The position numbers and the translations under genes were made by a program. Of a stretch of DNA of 64,000 nucleotides, positions 9,495-19,389 are shown in pieces (position 1 is the stretch's first letter; every line of letters starts with the position of its first letter). Location: NCBI RefSeq assembly GCF_003171515.1, contig NC_089393.1, forward strand, positions 2,542,001-2,606,000, read 5' to 3'. The notes beneath the pieces are model-generated. The model was not told the DNA's origin. It saw only the letters and a list, made by a program, of their open reading frames with translations, and ran no database searches. The stretch is from Pyrenophora tritici-repentis. Taxonomy: Eukaryota > Ascomycota > Dothideomycetes > Pleosporales > Pleosporaceae.

Positions 9495-12400
9495 TTAACC
9501 AAGCCCTGTGCCCCGTCTTTCCATGCCTGGTCGTCCGCCACTCACACTACCTCTATGTACTCTGCCAGCACCACCGTTACCGCATCCATGCATCATATCC
9601 AAATCGACCGGTGTGCCCGCCCCGAGCGCAAAGCCATACGTCTCTGGTCCAGGCGCGAAAACGCCATCGTCGCCCAGACTGTGTTGTGGAGGAGGCTCAA
9701 CGTTGAAGGGCACAAAGTAACTACTCATTGGATCGAAGAAGTTATTAGTTGTGGCGTTTGGACCGAGGCCCATGGCTTCGAGGTTCCAGAAGGCGTTGTT
9801 GAAGTCGCTGGCTAGGTCGGGGAAGGGGGAGAGGTTGTTTGTGTGGGCCGAGTGGTCTAGTTGGTGGGCGTGTGGTACGTGCATCATTGAGGGCGAGGTG
9901 TTGAGGAGGGGAAGCCCGGAGTGTTGTTGGTTTTGGTGGTGTTGTGAAGCGAAGTCGGCGAGGAATTGTTGCGAGGAGGATTGGTGGTGTTGTTGTTGCT
10001 GTTGGGCGAAGAGCGTGTTTGGGTCGTAGCCGGCGGCGATGGCGGCGTCTATTGCGTCTTGCGAGGTCATGTTTAGGTGGTTCATTTGTTGTTGAGCTTG
10101 TAGTTGTGCGGTGCGGGATTGCTGTGAATGGCTGTTGTGGCGTTGCAATCGTGCTGGATCCGTATGGCTCGACGACGATATATCGGGTTTCGACACTGAT
10201 TTCGACTTGTTCTTGCGAGCGTGTTTGCGCTGTTGGTCTGATTTGGACGGCGGAGATAGCGAGGCGAAGAATTCCTCTACACTTTGCAGATCACTCTTGT
10301 GCCCCAGAACCGCATCCGTGCCTGCCTCTTTTGGAACTCCTTCTGCTGCGTCCTCGTAGTCTGTTTTCGAGACCCCGTGAGGATACCTATCAAACCAGTC
10401 TCCATACTGGAAGATGCTACCCTTCTTCTGCTCACTTGCATTCGACCCTTGCAGTTGAGCGTCGGCGTGTTGTCGGTACAACTCCTTCAAGTTCTCGGCG
10501 ATATAGTGGAACATTCCCCAGTACTTCTTCATCTTTGTCAGGTATTTGAGATTGTATGCCAAATACTTTTTCGATTGCGCTTCCAGCTTTGGGTTCTTTG
10601 AAAATACGCCGTGAATATGTACGGTCGAAGAGAAGAAGGCGGAATATCCAGCGAATGGCGCAACGACGTTGTGATCCATGGATTCGTGGATAAGCATCGA
10701 TATCTGGTTCGCAGCATCGAGCGCTGAGCGGGCGGATTCTGTAAGGAAGTCGTGCGGCATGTCCTTTGGTGGTCTGCTGCCTGCTGTTGAAGGTAGGGCG
10801 AAGCGGTGCATGAAGAGCATGATTTGCTGGTATAGGATATGGAGGTACAGGAACGAGTTTGCGGTTTTGCCAACAGCGTGGCTCTTGAGGTTCTCGGGGC
10901 TGAACACCAGCATCTCAGGCAATGCTGCCTTGAAGTCCTTTGCCTCCTTCTTGATCGCGTGATATGTCGAGTTGGATGACCACATTGGTTCGTCTTCACG
11001 CTCTTTGCCGCCCAGGTTCATGTACTTGATTAGTTTGCCCCATGTGCAGACCAAACGTATCGTGTAAGCCGCAACGCCCATGTTTTCGCGCGGATCCGAC
11101 AGGTGCCCACTGTCAGGCGGAACTGGGTTTGGTACAGTGCCTTCTAGGCTCTCGGTCGGCGCAGGTATCTCGTGAACGTATAGATGTTCCTTGACTGGTA
11201 GTTGCACTTCGATATATTGTTCATGAACAAACAATGGCCGGTCAGTACCAGAAGAGTTGAAGCGGTCCATCAGGAAGCAGGACCACATTGTCCGCCGCCG
11301 TATCTCTCGGTCTGTAGCGCTCAGGGGTTTCCTGTCCTTTTCGCTGACCAGCGGGTCGTATTCGTTTTCTTTGTGCAGTTGCAGTGCGTATGCCATTCTC
11401 TGTGCCATGCCGCCAAACATCCAGCTCCGTCCGCCCTGGCATGTGCCGAATTCATGAAGACCAAGTAAGAGATAGACTATCAGAATGGTGATGTTGGGTG
11501 TATCGTATCGTTTCAGCGAGATTTCTCGCGCGCGTTCCGCCCAGTGATCGCCTCGTAGGAAACATGGCTCTGTCCGTAATTGGGGGTGTGTAGAGAAGCG
11601 TGCTGATATAGCGCACAGCGCTAATATTAGTACTGGCGGAACCTGGCCCGCTGCTAGCTTTCTAATGAAACTGGGCTTGTGGAGAAGCGGATAGCTTTGG
11701 CAGTACACAAAGTCAAAGTACACTTCAGTTAGATGCTCTTGAATTTCTTTTGAAGGCAGGCTCTCGGCGCCTTCGGTGAGCAGTTTGCTCTCGGCTGATT
11801 CCTTGGACCGTGATGTCGAGCCAGCAATGTCCGGGTCAGGAACCTTTGCCTTGGACCACTCATCGAGCTCGTTGCCGAATGCTTCTTCGGCTGGACGCTT
11901 CTTGTTCGTGGGCGTCTTGGGCGGGGCGCCGGGGATAGCGGGCTTAACAATGGACCTGCCCACATTTGCGACAGAAGGTAGGCTTTCCTTGGGAATGAGT
12001 TTGACAACGCGGTCTTCCATGCGTTTGAGTCTCTTGTCCAGCATGGCCATGTAGTCGGTCCGCGGGGCAGCCTTCCGTGTGGTGACTTTGTAGACGCATG
12101 GTATCCTGCTTCTCAGACAGTGTTTGCATGCGGGCTTCTCACCGGAGCAGCGGATCTTCTTCCTCCGACAGGCAATGCATGCCAGTGGTAGCCTTTTCCT
12201 CTCTTTGCCAGCCTTTGTCTTCATCTCGCTCCACAGTGGCGGGTCCTGGATGTCGTCCTTGCTCTTTTTTGACGTGGTCGAATGGCCGTCTGTGCCATCG
12301 TTCCCGCCGAGCTTCATAGCAAGGGCCGAGCCTTCACTCATGGTATCCCCGATGGCGAGCATGTCCATGGCAGGCGCACTCCCCGCTGGACTGGTATTGG

Positions 12401-12749
12401 ACCCATCAATTCCTGGGCTGGCACCAATGCTCAGCCGGTGTGGGAGGGCACTGGCGGCACTCATGGCCTCCTCACTCATGTTCCCCACGCTTCCTCGGTG
12501 GTCAGCATAGCCAGGCTCGATTTTTGGCTGGATGCCGTCAAAGTCGGAGCCAAAGCCTCGGTTCGGGGCAAAGGCCATGTCGAAGTCGGAGTAAGAGGCC
12601 ATCATGTTAGTAGGACTCATACTGTTGGAATTCGGAGAGGCGCGCAGGTCAGACAGGCCAAAGTCGTTCAAAAGCAGCGAGTCGTCGTTGTCGAAGCGCG
12701 CATGCGAGGATGTAGCCACGGAGGTAGCGTTTGCGCCGGAGTCGGCCAT
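9495..12749 (-). CDS. Zn2Cys6 binuclear-cluster transcription factor with fungal-specific TF domain
   Basis: A single 1084-aa open frame from the ATG at 12749. The DNA-binding cluster has Cys at about 191, 194, 201, 208, 211 and 218 (CX2CX6CX6CX2CX6C), preceded by KERKRLPLACIACRRKKIR. A short basic linker and coiled-coil segment follow (MLDKRLKRMEDRVVKL, near 235-250). The fungal-specific regulatory domain spans roughly 340-640 (YPLLHKPSF, CAISARFS, GLHEFGTCQGGRSWMFGGMA, RRRTMWSCFLMDRF). The C-terminal third is Gln/His/Asn-rich, with a run of Q near 930-945, as in activation domains. The N-terminal ~170 residues are Ser/Gly/Asp-rich. The target pathway cannot be read from sequence, and no biosynthetic cluster adjoins it. 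It is long for the family because of the disordered ends. Confidence 0.92.
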   Translation of the reverse strand: MADSGANATSVATSSHARFDNDDSLLLNDFGLSDLRASPNSNSMSPTNMMASYSDFDMAFAPNRGFGSDFDGIQPKIEPGYADHRGSVGNMSEEAMSAASALPHRLSIGASPGIDGSNTSPAGSAPAMDMLAIGDTMSEGSALAMKLGGNDGTDGHSTTSKKSKDDIQDPPLWSEMKTKAGKERKRLPLACIACRRKKIRCSGEKPACKHCLRSRIPCVYKVTTRKAAPRTDYMAMLDKRLKRMEDRVVKLIPKESLPSVANVGRSIVKPAIPGAPPKTPTNKKRPAEEAFGNELDEWSKAKVPDPDIAGSTSRSKESAESKLLTEGAESLPSKEIQEHLTEVYFDFVYCQSYPLLHKPSFIRKLAAGQVPPVLILALCAISARFSTHPQLRTEPCFLRGDHWAERAREISLKRYDTPNITILIVYLLLGLHEFGTCQGGRSWMFGGMAQRMAYALQLHKENEYDPLVSEKDRKPLSATDREIRRRTMWSCFLMDRFNSSGTDRPLFVHEQYIEVQLPVKEHLYVHEIPAPTESLEGTVPNPVPPDSGHLSDPRENMGVAAYTIRLVCTWGKLIKYMNLGGKEREDEPMWSSNSTYHAIKKEAKDFKAALPEMLVFSPENLKSHAVGKTANSFLYLHILYQQIMLFMHRFALPSTAGSRPPKDMPHDFLTESARSALDAANQISMLIHESMDHNVVAPFAGYSAFFSSTVHIHGVFSKNPKLEAQSKKYLAYNLKYLTKMKKYWGMFHYIAENLKELYRQHADAQLQGSNASEQKKGSIFQYGDWFDRYPHGVSKTDYEDAAEGVPKEAGTDAVLGHKSDLQSVEEFFASLSPPSKSDQQRKHARKNKSKSVSKPDISSSSHTDPARLQRHNSHSQQSRTAQLQAQQQMNHLNMTSQDAIDAAIAAGYDPNTLFAQQQQQHHQSSSQQFLADFASQHHQNQQHSGLPLLNTSPSMMHVPHAHQLDHSAHTNNLSPFPDLASDFNNAFWNLEAMGLGPNATTNNFFDPMSSYFVPFNVEPPPQHSLGDDGVFAPGPETYGFALGAGTPVDLDMMHGCGNGGAGRVHRGSVSGGRPGMERRGTGLG

Positions 12750-14324
12750 GGTGTCAGCGGCAGCGTCTATTCTGGTGGCGCGTTCCGGTAGGGCTGACGG
12801 CGACGTGCATCAAGTTGCAGCAGTTCTTACTACAAGTCATATGCGCGTGTACTCGAGGTCTCCAACCAACATGGCAGGCGGAATTCAGGCGTCGGACTTC
12901 CAGACGTTCGTGTGTGCTGTGCTGGACCGGAGCGCCGGCCGAACAAGTGGATGGTAAGCTCCGGATTCTCCACAGGATAGTCGCGGGCCTTGGTTCGAGG
13001 CCAGTGGGGCGCTAGTTGGTATATCAAAGCGTAGTGCAGGTGCGTATGTGGGGAGGAGGAGAAGAAGTGGAAGGGATGTATGTGAGCGTCAGCACGTGCA
13101 ACAAAGAGGAATTGCAGCAGCAGGATAAAGACAAATGGCGGCACACCAGCAATACAGCACAGGACCGCGCACCATGACGGTGGGTGATGTTATGAGGGCC
13201 GTCTACAGCTGGCTGCAGCGCGGCCTGTGTCTCCGCCCATAGTCTGGCAGCCATGTCCATGCGGTATGCACAGGGGACGGAAGCATAGCGATGTAATAGC
13301 GCCTACAGGATTCGCAAGCTTGCCTCCCGTCGAGGTCCGATTAAAGCTCCATCAAACTCACTGGCCCACTCAAGTCACTGGCCGCATCTTGGCCGATGCA
13401 AGCCACATAATCCTTCGCTCCCCCACATGGCTTAGAGAGAGCGCTGCTTAATCAGGCATCACAAAGCAGGAGTCGCCATGTCTATACAAGCCACTGGGTC
13501 CCTGTGGCTACCTCACCCAAGTACTGTGCCGTCATAGAAGCTGTTTCTGCGCATCGCGAGGCTGACTTGTTGTCGTCGACGTTGTGGCGGGGACCCCTTC
13601 TCCATCACAGCAACAGCGACAGCTTGTGTTTTGCGGGGCGCCCGCCTTGTCAAACATGCAGACGTTGGGCGCACACGAGGAATATATGAACTAGAATTGC
13701 GACCTGCACCCCAATACCGCCCATATTCGCCATCCTATGTTCCGATTCGACCGCCTGCAACACATCTCGCGGCCCCGCGAAGTAGGCGGCCCTGCTCCGC
13801 GCAACGGCGCGCCGGTCGCTTAAGCTTTGGTGCTACATGCTCCTCCCATGCTCTCGTTGAGTGCATCACGAGGCCAACGTTGATGATGGCGCTGGGACTT
13901 GGGCGAGTTACTCTCTGCAAGGACGCCCACGACCGGGGAAAAGCGTTTCACTCCAAGCCTGCGCAATCTCATACACAAGGCTGGGGGTGCGTCATTGATG
14001 TTTGTGACTGACCTGACGTCTGCCCGCCGCTCATCAGTCCAAACTTGGCTTCCAGAAAAGCACCGCTGCACGGCCCTTGTTCCACGTATCCAGAGCTTAT
14101 CCAGTCAGTCTCTCACTGTCGGTACTGATTACTGATAAATAAGTAATTCCATTTGTCGGCGCGAATCGGCCTCGCCGAAAGCCAGCCCTCTGGTCATCCA
14201 TCTGCATACGTCGTTCATCACCGCTTCTGCGCAGGAAGACGCCCTGCCTTTAGCCAAATATGCCTTCCGTCAACCTACTTTACACCACATTCCCTTTTAC
14301 CCCGCGTAAAAAAAGTAAAACAGT

Positions 14325-14348
14325 CACACACACACACACACACACACA
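14325..14348. repeat. CA dinucleotide microsatellite, 12 units
   Basis: An uninterrupted run of 12 CA units lies in the gene-poor block. It is likely polymorphic between isolates. Confidence 0.9.
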
Positions 14349-14830
14349 TATCTTTACACAGATTGCTCAGGAACGAAAAGAAACCATGCTAAACCTACCC
14401 AACCACTCGCACATCACAGCGACGATCCTACTCATATATGACAATACGAGTCTATCTCTCCCCATCACACCCATCATATCTCATTCCAACCCGGCTTCTT
14501 TTCAAACACCCCTACCCAAGCCAGCCAGCCCCAGCTCAGCCCATCCAACACTCAGCAGCACAAAATCACCACCACCAACCCAGCCCGTTCGTCCGTCCAC
14601 CACGTGTCCACTCAGCCTAACGCCCTGCCTCCAAGTAATTAAGACTCTAAGCCCTACAGCACGCACGCACGCAGCATTACTCGTAATGCCCTTTTCTTTT
14701 ACTCAATCCAGATGCTCACACAATCGTGCCCATAAGGCTCTAACCGGGATCACCTTTTAAACACTGCACGGCATCGGCCCTTTTGTTAAAGCACCGGGCT
14801 ACAGTGGATCCCCTTGTCTAGAATATGGGC

Positions 14831-15070
14831 TCATTTCTCACTGCAGCGACTGCACACCACGCGATTTCTTTGGCGTTTTTTGCTGGGGGGTGATCCCGCC
14901 GGTCGTCTTTTGTTGGGGGCTTGCCATGCCTCTTGCCCTGGACTTGGGGGGTGAGCGTCCGGGGTTGGCGTGCTTGTTAGGGGGCTGGTCCGGCGTGGGA
15001 GGCTCGGTGAGTTTGTACTGTAGTTTGTGCGCTCACGTGATGGGCGTGGTGCGGTACCCGAGGTAAGCAT
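14831..15070 (-). CDS. Possible small basic protein, 79 aa
   Basis: An ATG at 15070 opens a 79-codon frame rich in Pro, Ser, Arg and Thr, ending in a basic run (KKRQRNRVVCSRCSEK). The CxxC at the end hints at a zinc knuckle, but nothing follows it. It could be a real small gene, one exon of a larger gene, or chance in a Pro-biased region. I cannot name a family. Confidence 0.22.
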   Translation of the reverse strand: MLTSGTAPRPSRERTNYSTNSPSLPRRTSPLTSTPTPDAHPPSPGQEAWQAPNKRRPAGSPPSKKRQRNRVVCSRCSEK

Positions 15071-15542
15071 GGTATGCGAGATGAGGGTTTGTGAAGGTGT
15101 GGTTGTGGTGTATAATGTGTCATGGATGGTTTTATAGCGTGTATAGGGCTGGAGACAGTGGTGATGCTGTTTGTTTCACTGGGTAATGCTATATTGTGAA
15201 ATCCCTATACTACCTAGTGCATGAATGACATCGAGTTCCGGTGACAGTTTAGAGACGCGGATACACGAATACGGTACCAGGCTCAATCTAACTGATCAAT
15301 AGATCCTGGACCACGGATTGTTATCAAGGAGCGGTGTATAGTCAATACCAAATATCATTCAGCTTTTCCCCATCCACCACTTCTTCTCACTACCCAAAAC
15401 ATGCCACATTGGATGTCCCAACAAATCCAACAAAAGAGCGTAAAGCGCGCCAAAGCATCGCCAACGATAAACCAAACAACCATCTCACCCCCTCCTTACT
15501 CACCCAACCAAATCACCACCCTACTGCATTTTCTCCACCCCT

Positions 15543-16290
15543 TCACCACCACCCGCAGCAGAATAATGCCCGTACTCCGTATAAGGACTGCACGCCCCGA
15601 TCAGCAAACGTCGCCATACCCTGCCAAAGGGAAAAGAGAACATACTCGTAGATGTGATACTTGTCATCGTTGTCTGGGAGCGACTCGTGCGGTGCCTTGC
15701 GCTCTCCTGTATCAGAGGTAGAAGGCATGTCACGCTTCTGCATCATGGTACCGTCGTCGTTGTCGTCGTTGTCGCTATCCCCTTTTGTCATCATGGTGTC
15801 GTCGGCGTCACCGTTGTCCTTCATCATCTTCATCATCTCCTCGTGTGTCATCTTCATGTGGCGTCTTGCCATCATCTTATCCGTATCCATCTTGCCGCCT
15901 TCGTCATCCACAGCCTCAGGGTACGTCCCATGCGAATCGTAGCGAGAGTAACCGCGCTTCTTCATATTCGTTACGTCTTCCACGGAAGCACCAGGGTAGC
16001 AGCCATAATTGCTGTGAGGCGTGTATGTAGCCATCTTCGTCCGTTTGGCCACGCCTTGGTCCGTCTTTGCGTAGTTTCCGTAGTCTGTATAGTAGGCGCC
16101 ATATTCGGCGTACGTCTCTACTTTGGGCTGGACTGCGTCGTGTGCCATGTTCATGGCTTGGCCATCTGTTTGGGCGTGTTATGAGGTGGGTACACATTGT
16201 TTATGGTGGAGACGTACCTGTCATATCGTGTGGAAGTGGGACTGCGGCTGCAAAGCCGGCGAGGCTGATGAGCAGGGCTGCGGGATGCAT
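15543..16290 (-). CDS. Secreted Kex2-processed (KEP-like) putative RiPP precursor, Tyr/Asp/Met-rich
   Basis: Two exons, complement(16218..16290) and complement(15543..16165), joined over a 52-nt intron (GTACGT...CAG), give 231 aa. Exon 1 supplies a clean signal peptide (MHPAALLISLAGFAAAVPLP). The body has dibasic Kex2-type sites at about 65-66 (KR), 93-95 (KKR), 125-126 (RR) and 168-169 (KR). They delimit Tyr-rich segments: ETYAEYGAYYTDYGNYAKT (41-59), then TYTPHSNYGCYPGA (71-84) and GYSRYDSHGTYPEA (96-109). The last two align as G-[CT]-Y-P-[GE]-A followed by an acidic V-[ED]-D. Such Tyr-containing cores between KR sites are typical of ustiloxin/asperipin-type precursors. Residues 110-195 are extremely acidic and Met-rich. 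A divergent UstYa gene lies 1 kb away (17289), which supports the reading. Alternative: an ordinary secreted effector-like protein. Confidence 0.68.
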
Positions 16291-17288
16291 GGTGAGGGAC
16301 TATCGGATATGGGAAGTAAGAGATATCGGGAGTAGTCTGGACTGAGAGTAAAGGAGAAGTAGAAGCTGTGATATATGCCACTCCCACTACGCGACCCACC
16401 CTTTTGTAGACAGCGCTGAGAGGCGAGTATCAAACCCAATCATGGTACAGAAATCGATCATGGTGACGATTGCGTAAGGTTCCATCCGTATATACAATAT
16501 ATTGTGATCATTCGAATTCTCTTTTGTTGACTCCGGGAGTCACATATTGACCACCTTGCGGGAATAGTGATGTTGTTGCTTGAGGTCGTCCAGAGACGCA
16601 TTCAGTGTCGCGTATTTGACCGGAAGTTCTGTGGAAGCCACAGCTTAGATGCTCCACACGAGCGGGTGCTAAGTGTTGTCTCCGATGAGATCAACCATTG
16701 GCTTGGTGTTGAATTCCGTGAGAACAGCAAATCTGTACATCGTTACTGCGAAGACTATAAAGTGCACCCGGGCGGGACTGTCACAGTCGGCTTAGGCAAG
16801 TTTGCTCACTGCCGTCTCAATCCAGAAGTGGTGCGGGCTTCTGTGATGGATATGAGCGCGAACGAGTCAGAAAGCCGGTTCATGTTGACATTTGGATATC
16901 ACTATACAGGTTCCTCAATGGTGGTGTGATTGTGACTGGTCAGACAACAAGTACCCCCATAGACGTCGCTAGAGCAATTACTCTGCCAGTTGAGTGGTAT
17001 ACATGTTTTCTTGCACTACATGGCCAACGTGTCTGACATCTATGACAGCCATCATTGTGTCACAACTTGTCATGAATGGCTGGTCTTGTCGTACGGGGTA
17101 TTTATTCGTACTGTACGTCCTACCTGTGACGAGAAAGGGAACTGCCGACGGCAGGCACAGGGTTTTGACACTTTGGTTGGATGTAGTTTACTTCATCGTT
17201 CTTCTTCCCGCCGCGAAATCAGATCTGCTTGACTTTTGTCGCTTGTTCCTTCGACTTCGATCGTGCGGATTTGTGTGGAGGTCTCATC
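16291..17288. other. Shared divergent promoter of the KEP-like and UstYa genes
   Basis: 998 bp between the two start codons. On the minus side a TATA-like ATATAT lies about 80 nt upstream of the KEP-like ATG, followed by a CT-rich leader. A head-to-head layout with one shared regulatory region would allow co-expression. A 119-codon ORF lies inside (separate entry). Confidence 0.5.
16570..16929 (+). CDS. Uncertain ORF, 119 aa, between the KEP-like and UstYa genes
   Basis: From the ATG at 16570 the frame is open for 119 codons (MLLLEVVQRRIQCR...SSMVV). It has no signal peptide, and no family is recognised. The second half (YKVHPGGTVTVGLGKF, SESRFMLTFGYHYTG) reads like beta-strand protein sequence, so a small gene or a fragment of a lost cluster gene is possible. 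Its place in a probable shared promoter argues against it. Confidence 0.25.
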   Translation: MLLLEVVQRRIQCRVFDRKFCGSHSLDAPHERVLSVVSDEINHWLGVEFRENSKSVHRYCEDYKVHPGGTVTVGLGKFAHCRLNPEVVRASVMDMSANESESRFMLTFGYHYTGSSMVV

Positions 17289-18337
17289 ATGTTCAGCATC
17301 TTTCACCGTCGTTATGAGCACACCCGTTTACCCCAGCGCGACTCAGAAAGCCACGACAGTGATACCTTGCTACCATCCTCTTCTTCAACTTCACTTACTC
17401 TGAAACCTGCTGTTAGCCGTTCAAGTCGCGATGTTCAGGTAGCTGTAAGGACACTCATCCTGTGTACCATATTATATGTTGGCGCAGCAATATGGATGGC
17501 TTTCGGCATGAGTAAGATCACCTTGTTAGCCAATCCTGATGAATTCTGCATTCATCATATTTCACGATATTGTAAGTGGAAGAAGATGGATGTCAAATGC
17601 AATTACTAATAAGCTCAGCACCGGTTGTCAGAGACGTAAAGCCGAACTGGCATACACAGCAGTTCAACGGAAGCTTTTTACATCAAAACATATATCGACA
17701 ACCAGCGAGTCCAGAGGTCGACGCAGCGTGGGCGGCGCTCGGCGTGAACTGTAAGTAACGCCGACCTACAGAGGGCTTGATTGACTGGTTCTCCAGATCG
17801 AAGCGTGGTCGTACCCGAGAACGAAGCTGGACAAATGGGGCTGCGGCCTGACCAAGTCAAAGTGAGCCAAGAGTATGGTGGTGGATTCCCAGCGAATGTC
17901 GAAGGCCTGCATCACCTGCATTGTTTGGTAAGTACCAGGAACGGAATACCCACTGAATGTTGTTGATTGTTTTCAAGGACCTCCTCCGCAAGACGCTGCA
18001 TTGGAACTACGACTATTACTTGGCCAAAAAGCAAGGACCTTTCGTGAACAGCGAGTATATTGTGCGCGTGCACACGACACATTGCTTGGATATCTTGCGA
18101 CAAACTCTAATGTGCAACCCGGATATCGGTGTGTTCGGTCAAGTGTGGTGGCAAGCTGGAGGCGAGTCGGAGCCGACGCCCTTTGTCGACTTCAACTCAA
18201 AGCATCGATGCCGGGATTTCGAGGCCATACGCGAGTGGGCAGAGGCGCATCAGTTGCCACCTGAGGCGACAGTGAATATGAGTCGCTTCTACGAGAAGCC
18301 AAAACCAGGGGATTTCATCTCCCCAGAAATACCTTAG
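17289..18337 (+). CDS. UstYa-family (DUF3328) membrane oxidase
   Basis: Four exons, 17289..17571, 17619..17750, 17797..17927 and 17978..18337, with introns of 46-50 nt, give 301 aa. The N-terminal ~50 residues are cytosolic and polar. One transmembrane helix lies at about 53-75 (VRTLILCTILYVGAAIWMAF). The lumenal domain carries the family's conserved block (VKPNWHTQQFNGSFL, IYRQPASPEVDAAW) and both copies of the HxxHC motif, HHLHC at 177-181 and HTTHC at 214-218, so the putative metal site is intact. In ustiloxin, phomopsin and asperipin pathways such proteins oxidatively cyclise Tyr-containing core peptides in the secretory pathway. The gene points away from the KEP-like precursor (start at 16290). 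Without the second motif and the neighbour it could belong to the cyclochlorotine-type branch of the family, so the substrate stays an inference. Confidence 0.9.
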
Positions 18338-18506
18338 GAGGGGGCAAGCGCTGATGTCAGTCAGGCGTAGGATAGTTCAGGGTAATCCATGGCCAAGTTA
18401 CTTTTTCCTCAGCTACATGCTGCTTTTTATACAAGCATTCGCTTCGAAATCGCGCTATGCACTGTGATGAATGGCGCAAAGACGGCACTGGACAGCAAAG
18501 CTCCGT

Positions 18507-19091
18507 TCAGTTCTGTCGCGGCTTGACGACGCCATCGTGGACAATGTAGTAGACGACTGTGCTGTCCGAGTCTACTGTCGCTAATACGACACGCTTTGTT
18601 GTCCTCCAGGGATTGGCTGTGTCCCCTCCAGTATTTGACGAGCCTGTTGTAGGCGGGACCATACTGATAACATCGAACACGCCAGCTAGCTTACGCAGCG
18701 TCCACGTCTCGTTCAGTCTGGTAGGCAGTACCCATTCTCGTTCAGGCTCCGCTTTGACCTCCAGTCCACCTGCCTCGCCCGCAGCGCGCGCTTTCCTTTC
18801 GCGGTCGGCCTTCTTCAGCAACTCCACTTGCTCATCGGGATGAACGTATAAACGTTGCGGTGGTAGGCCAGAGACCAGCGGACGGGGTAGAAGGTCGTTG
18901 GTAGTCGGTGAGTGCGTGTGCACCTGCAGGTCCGACCAGTAGTGCTGATACTGGAGGTTGTGCAGTATCTGGCGGGCGAGCGATTGCTCATTCGGAAGGT
19001 GCGTGTTGCCTGCGGGCGCCGATACGAACGTCTGTAAATGCGCCGGCGCGATGGTATGTTTCAGGTCCGCTCTTATTGAGATTGCCGTCAT
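18507..19091 (-). CDS. sen15: tRNA-splicing endonuclease subunit Sen15
   Basis: A single exon of 194 aa. It has the Sen15 nuclease-like fold with the diagnostic C-terminus (VLATVDSDSTVVYYIVHDGVVKPRQN region, about 169-194). An N-terminal helix region (SLARQILHNLQYQHYWSDL, near 37-55) and PLVSGLPPQRLYVHPDEQV (about 71-89) are typical of fungal Sen15. With Sen2, Sen34 and Sen54 it forms the heterotetramer that cuts introns from pre-tRNAs. Sen15 is a structural, non-catalytic subunit, and no catalytic triad is expected here. Charged linker residues 95-115 are likely flexible. It ends about 170 bp from the 3' end of the UstYa gene, convergently. Confidence 0.88.
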   Translation of the reverse strand: MTAISIRADLKHTIAPAHLQTFVSAPAGNTHLPNEQSLARQILHNLQYQHYWSDLQVHTHSPTTNDLLPRPLVSGLPPQRLYVHPDEQVELLKKADRERKARAAGEAGGLEVKAEPEREWVLPTRLNETWTLRKLAGVFDVISMVPPTTGSSNTGGDTANPWRTTKRVVLATVDSDSTVVYYIVHDGVVKPRQN

Positions 19092-19389
19092 AGTGAAGGC
19101 TGGGCGACGACGAGCGCTGCAGGGCGATTGGTGGTGCGTGGCGTTGGGGTGAAGGAAGCTATGCGGTTGCGGAAGGAGCGAAGATCTTGAATGCCACCCC
19201 GCCAGTCATGGGAGCACTGCCGAGCAACCACGACCGCTGTGAATGGAAGGAGCAACGCGGCCCAGGCAACAAACAAGACTTCTCATTCTTAAGCCTCGTC
19301 CATTCTGATCTCTCCGACAACACTCAGCGATAAAGACTACTGAGTTTGGCCTTTTGAAATCACGCTACAATTACCAGAAATCCATCATC

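Larger units (their letters stand above)
12750..15542. other. Long gene-poor block
   Basis: About 2.8 kb without a convincing gene between the start of the Zn2Cys6 gene and the 3' end of the KEP-like gene. The part next to 12750 must hold the transcription-factor promoter and a long 5' leader is likely. It contains a CA microsatellite (14325-14348), pyrimidine-rich stretches and one small ORF (14831-15070). Other ORFs of 60-166 codons lack any domain or typical codon pattern. Confidence 0.5.

Noticed and set aside
9944..10549. 201-codon plus-strand ORF inside the transcription factor gene
   Set aside because: Antisense shadow of the Gln/Ser-rich C-terminal coding region.
15654..16184. 176-codon Val/His-rich plus-strand ORF
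   Set aside because: It is the antisense shadow of the KEP-like gene; its composition follows from the Asp/Met-rich coding strand.
16380..16440. Possible third copy of the 8449/8739 repeat (GCGACCCACCCTTTTG)
   Set aside because: Only about 16 bp match, without the other ordered blocks, so chance cannot be excluded.
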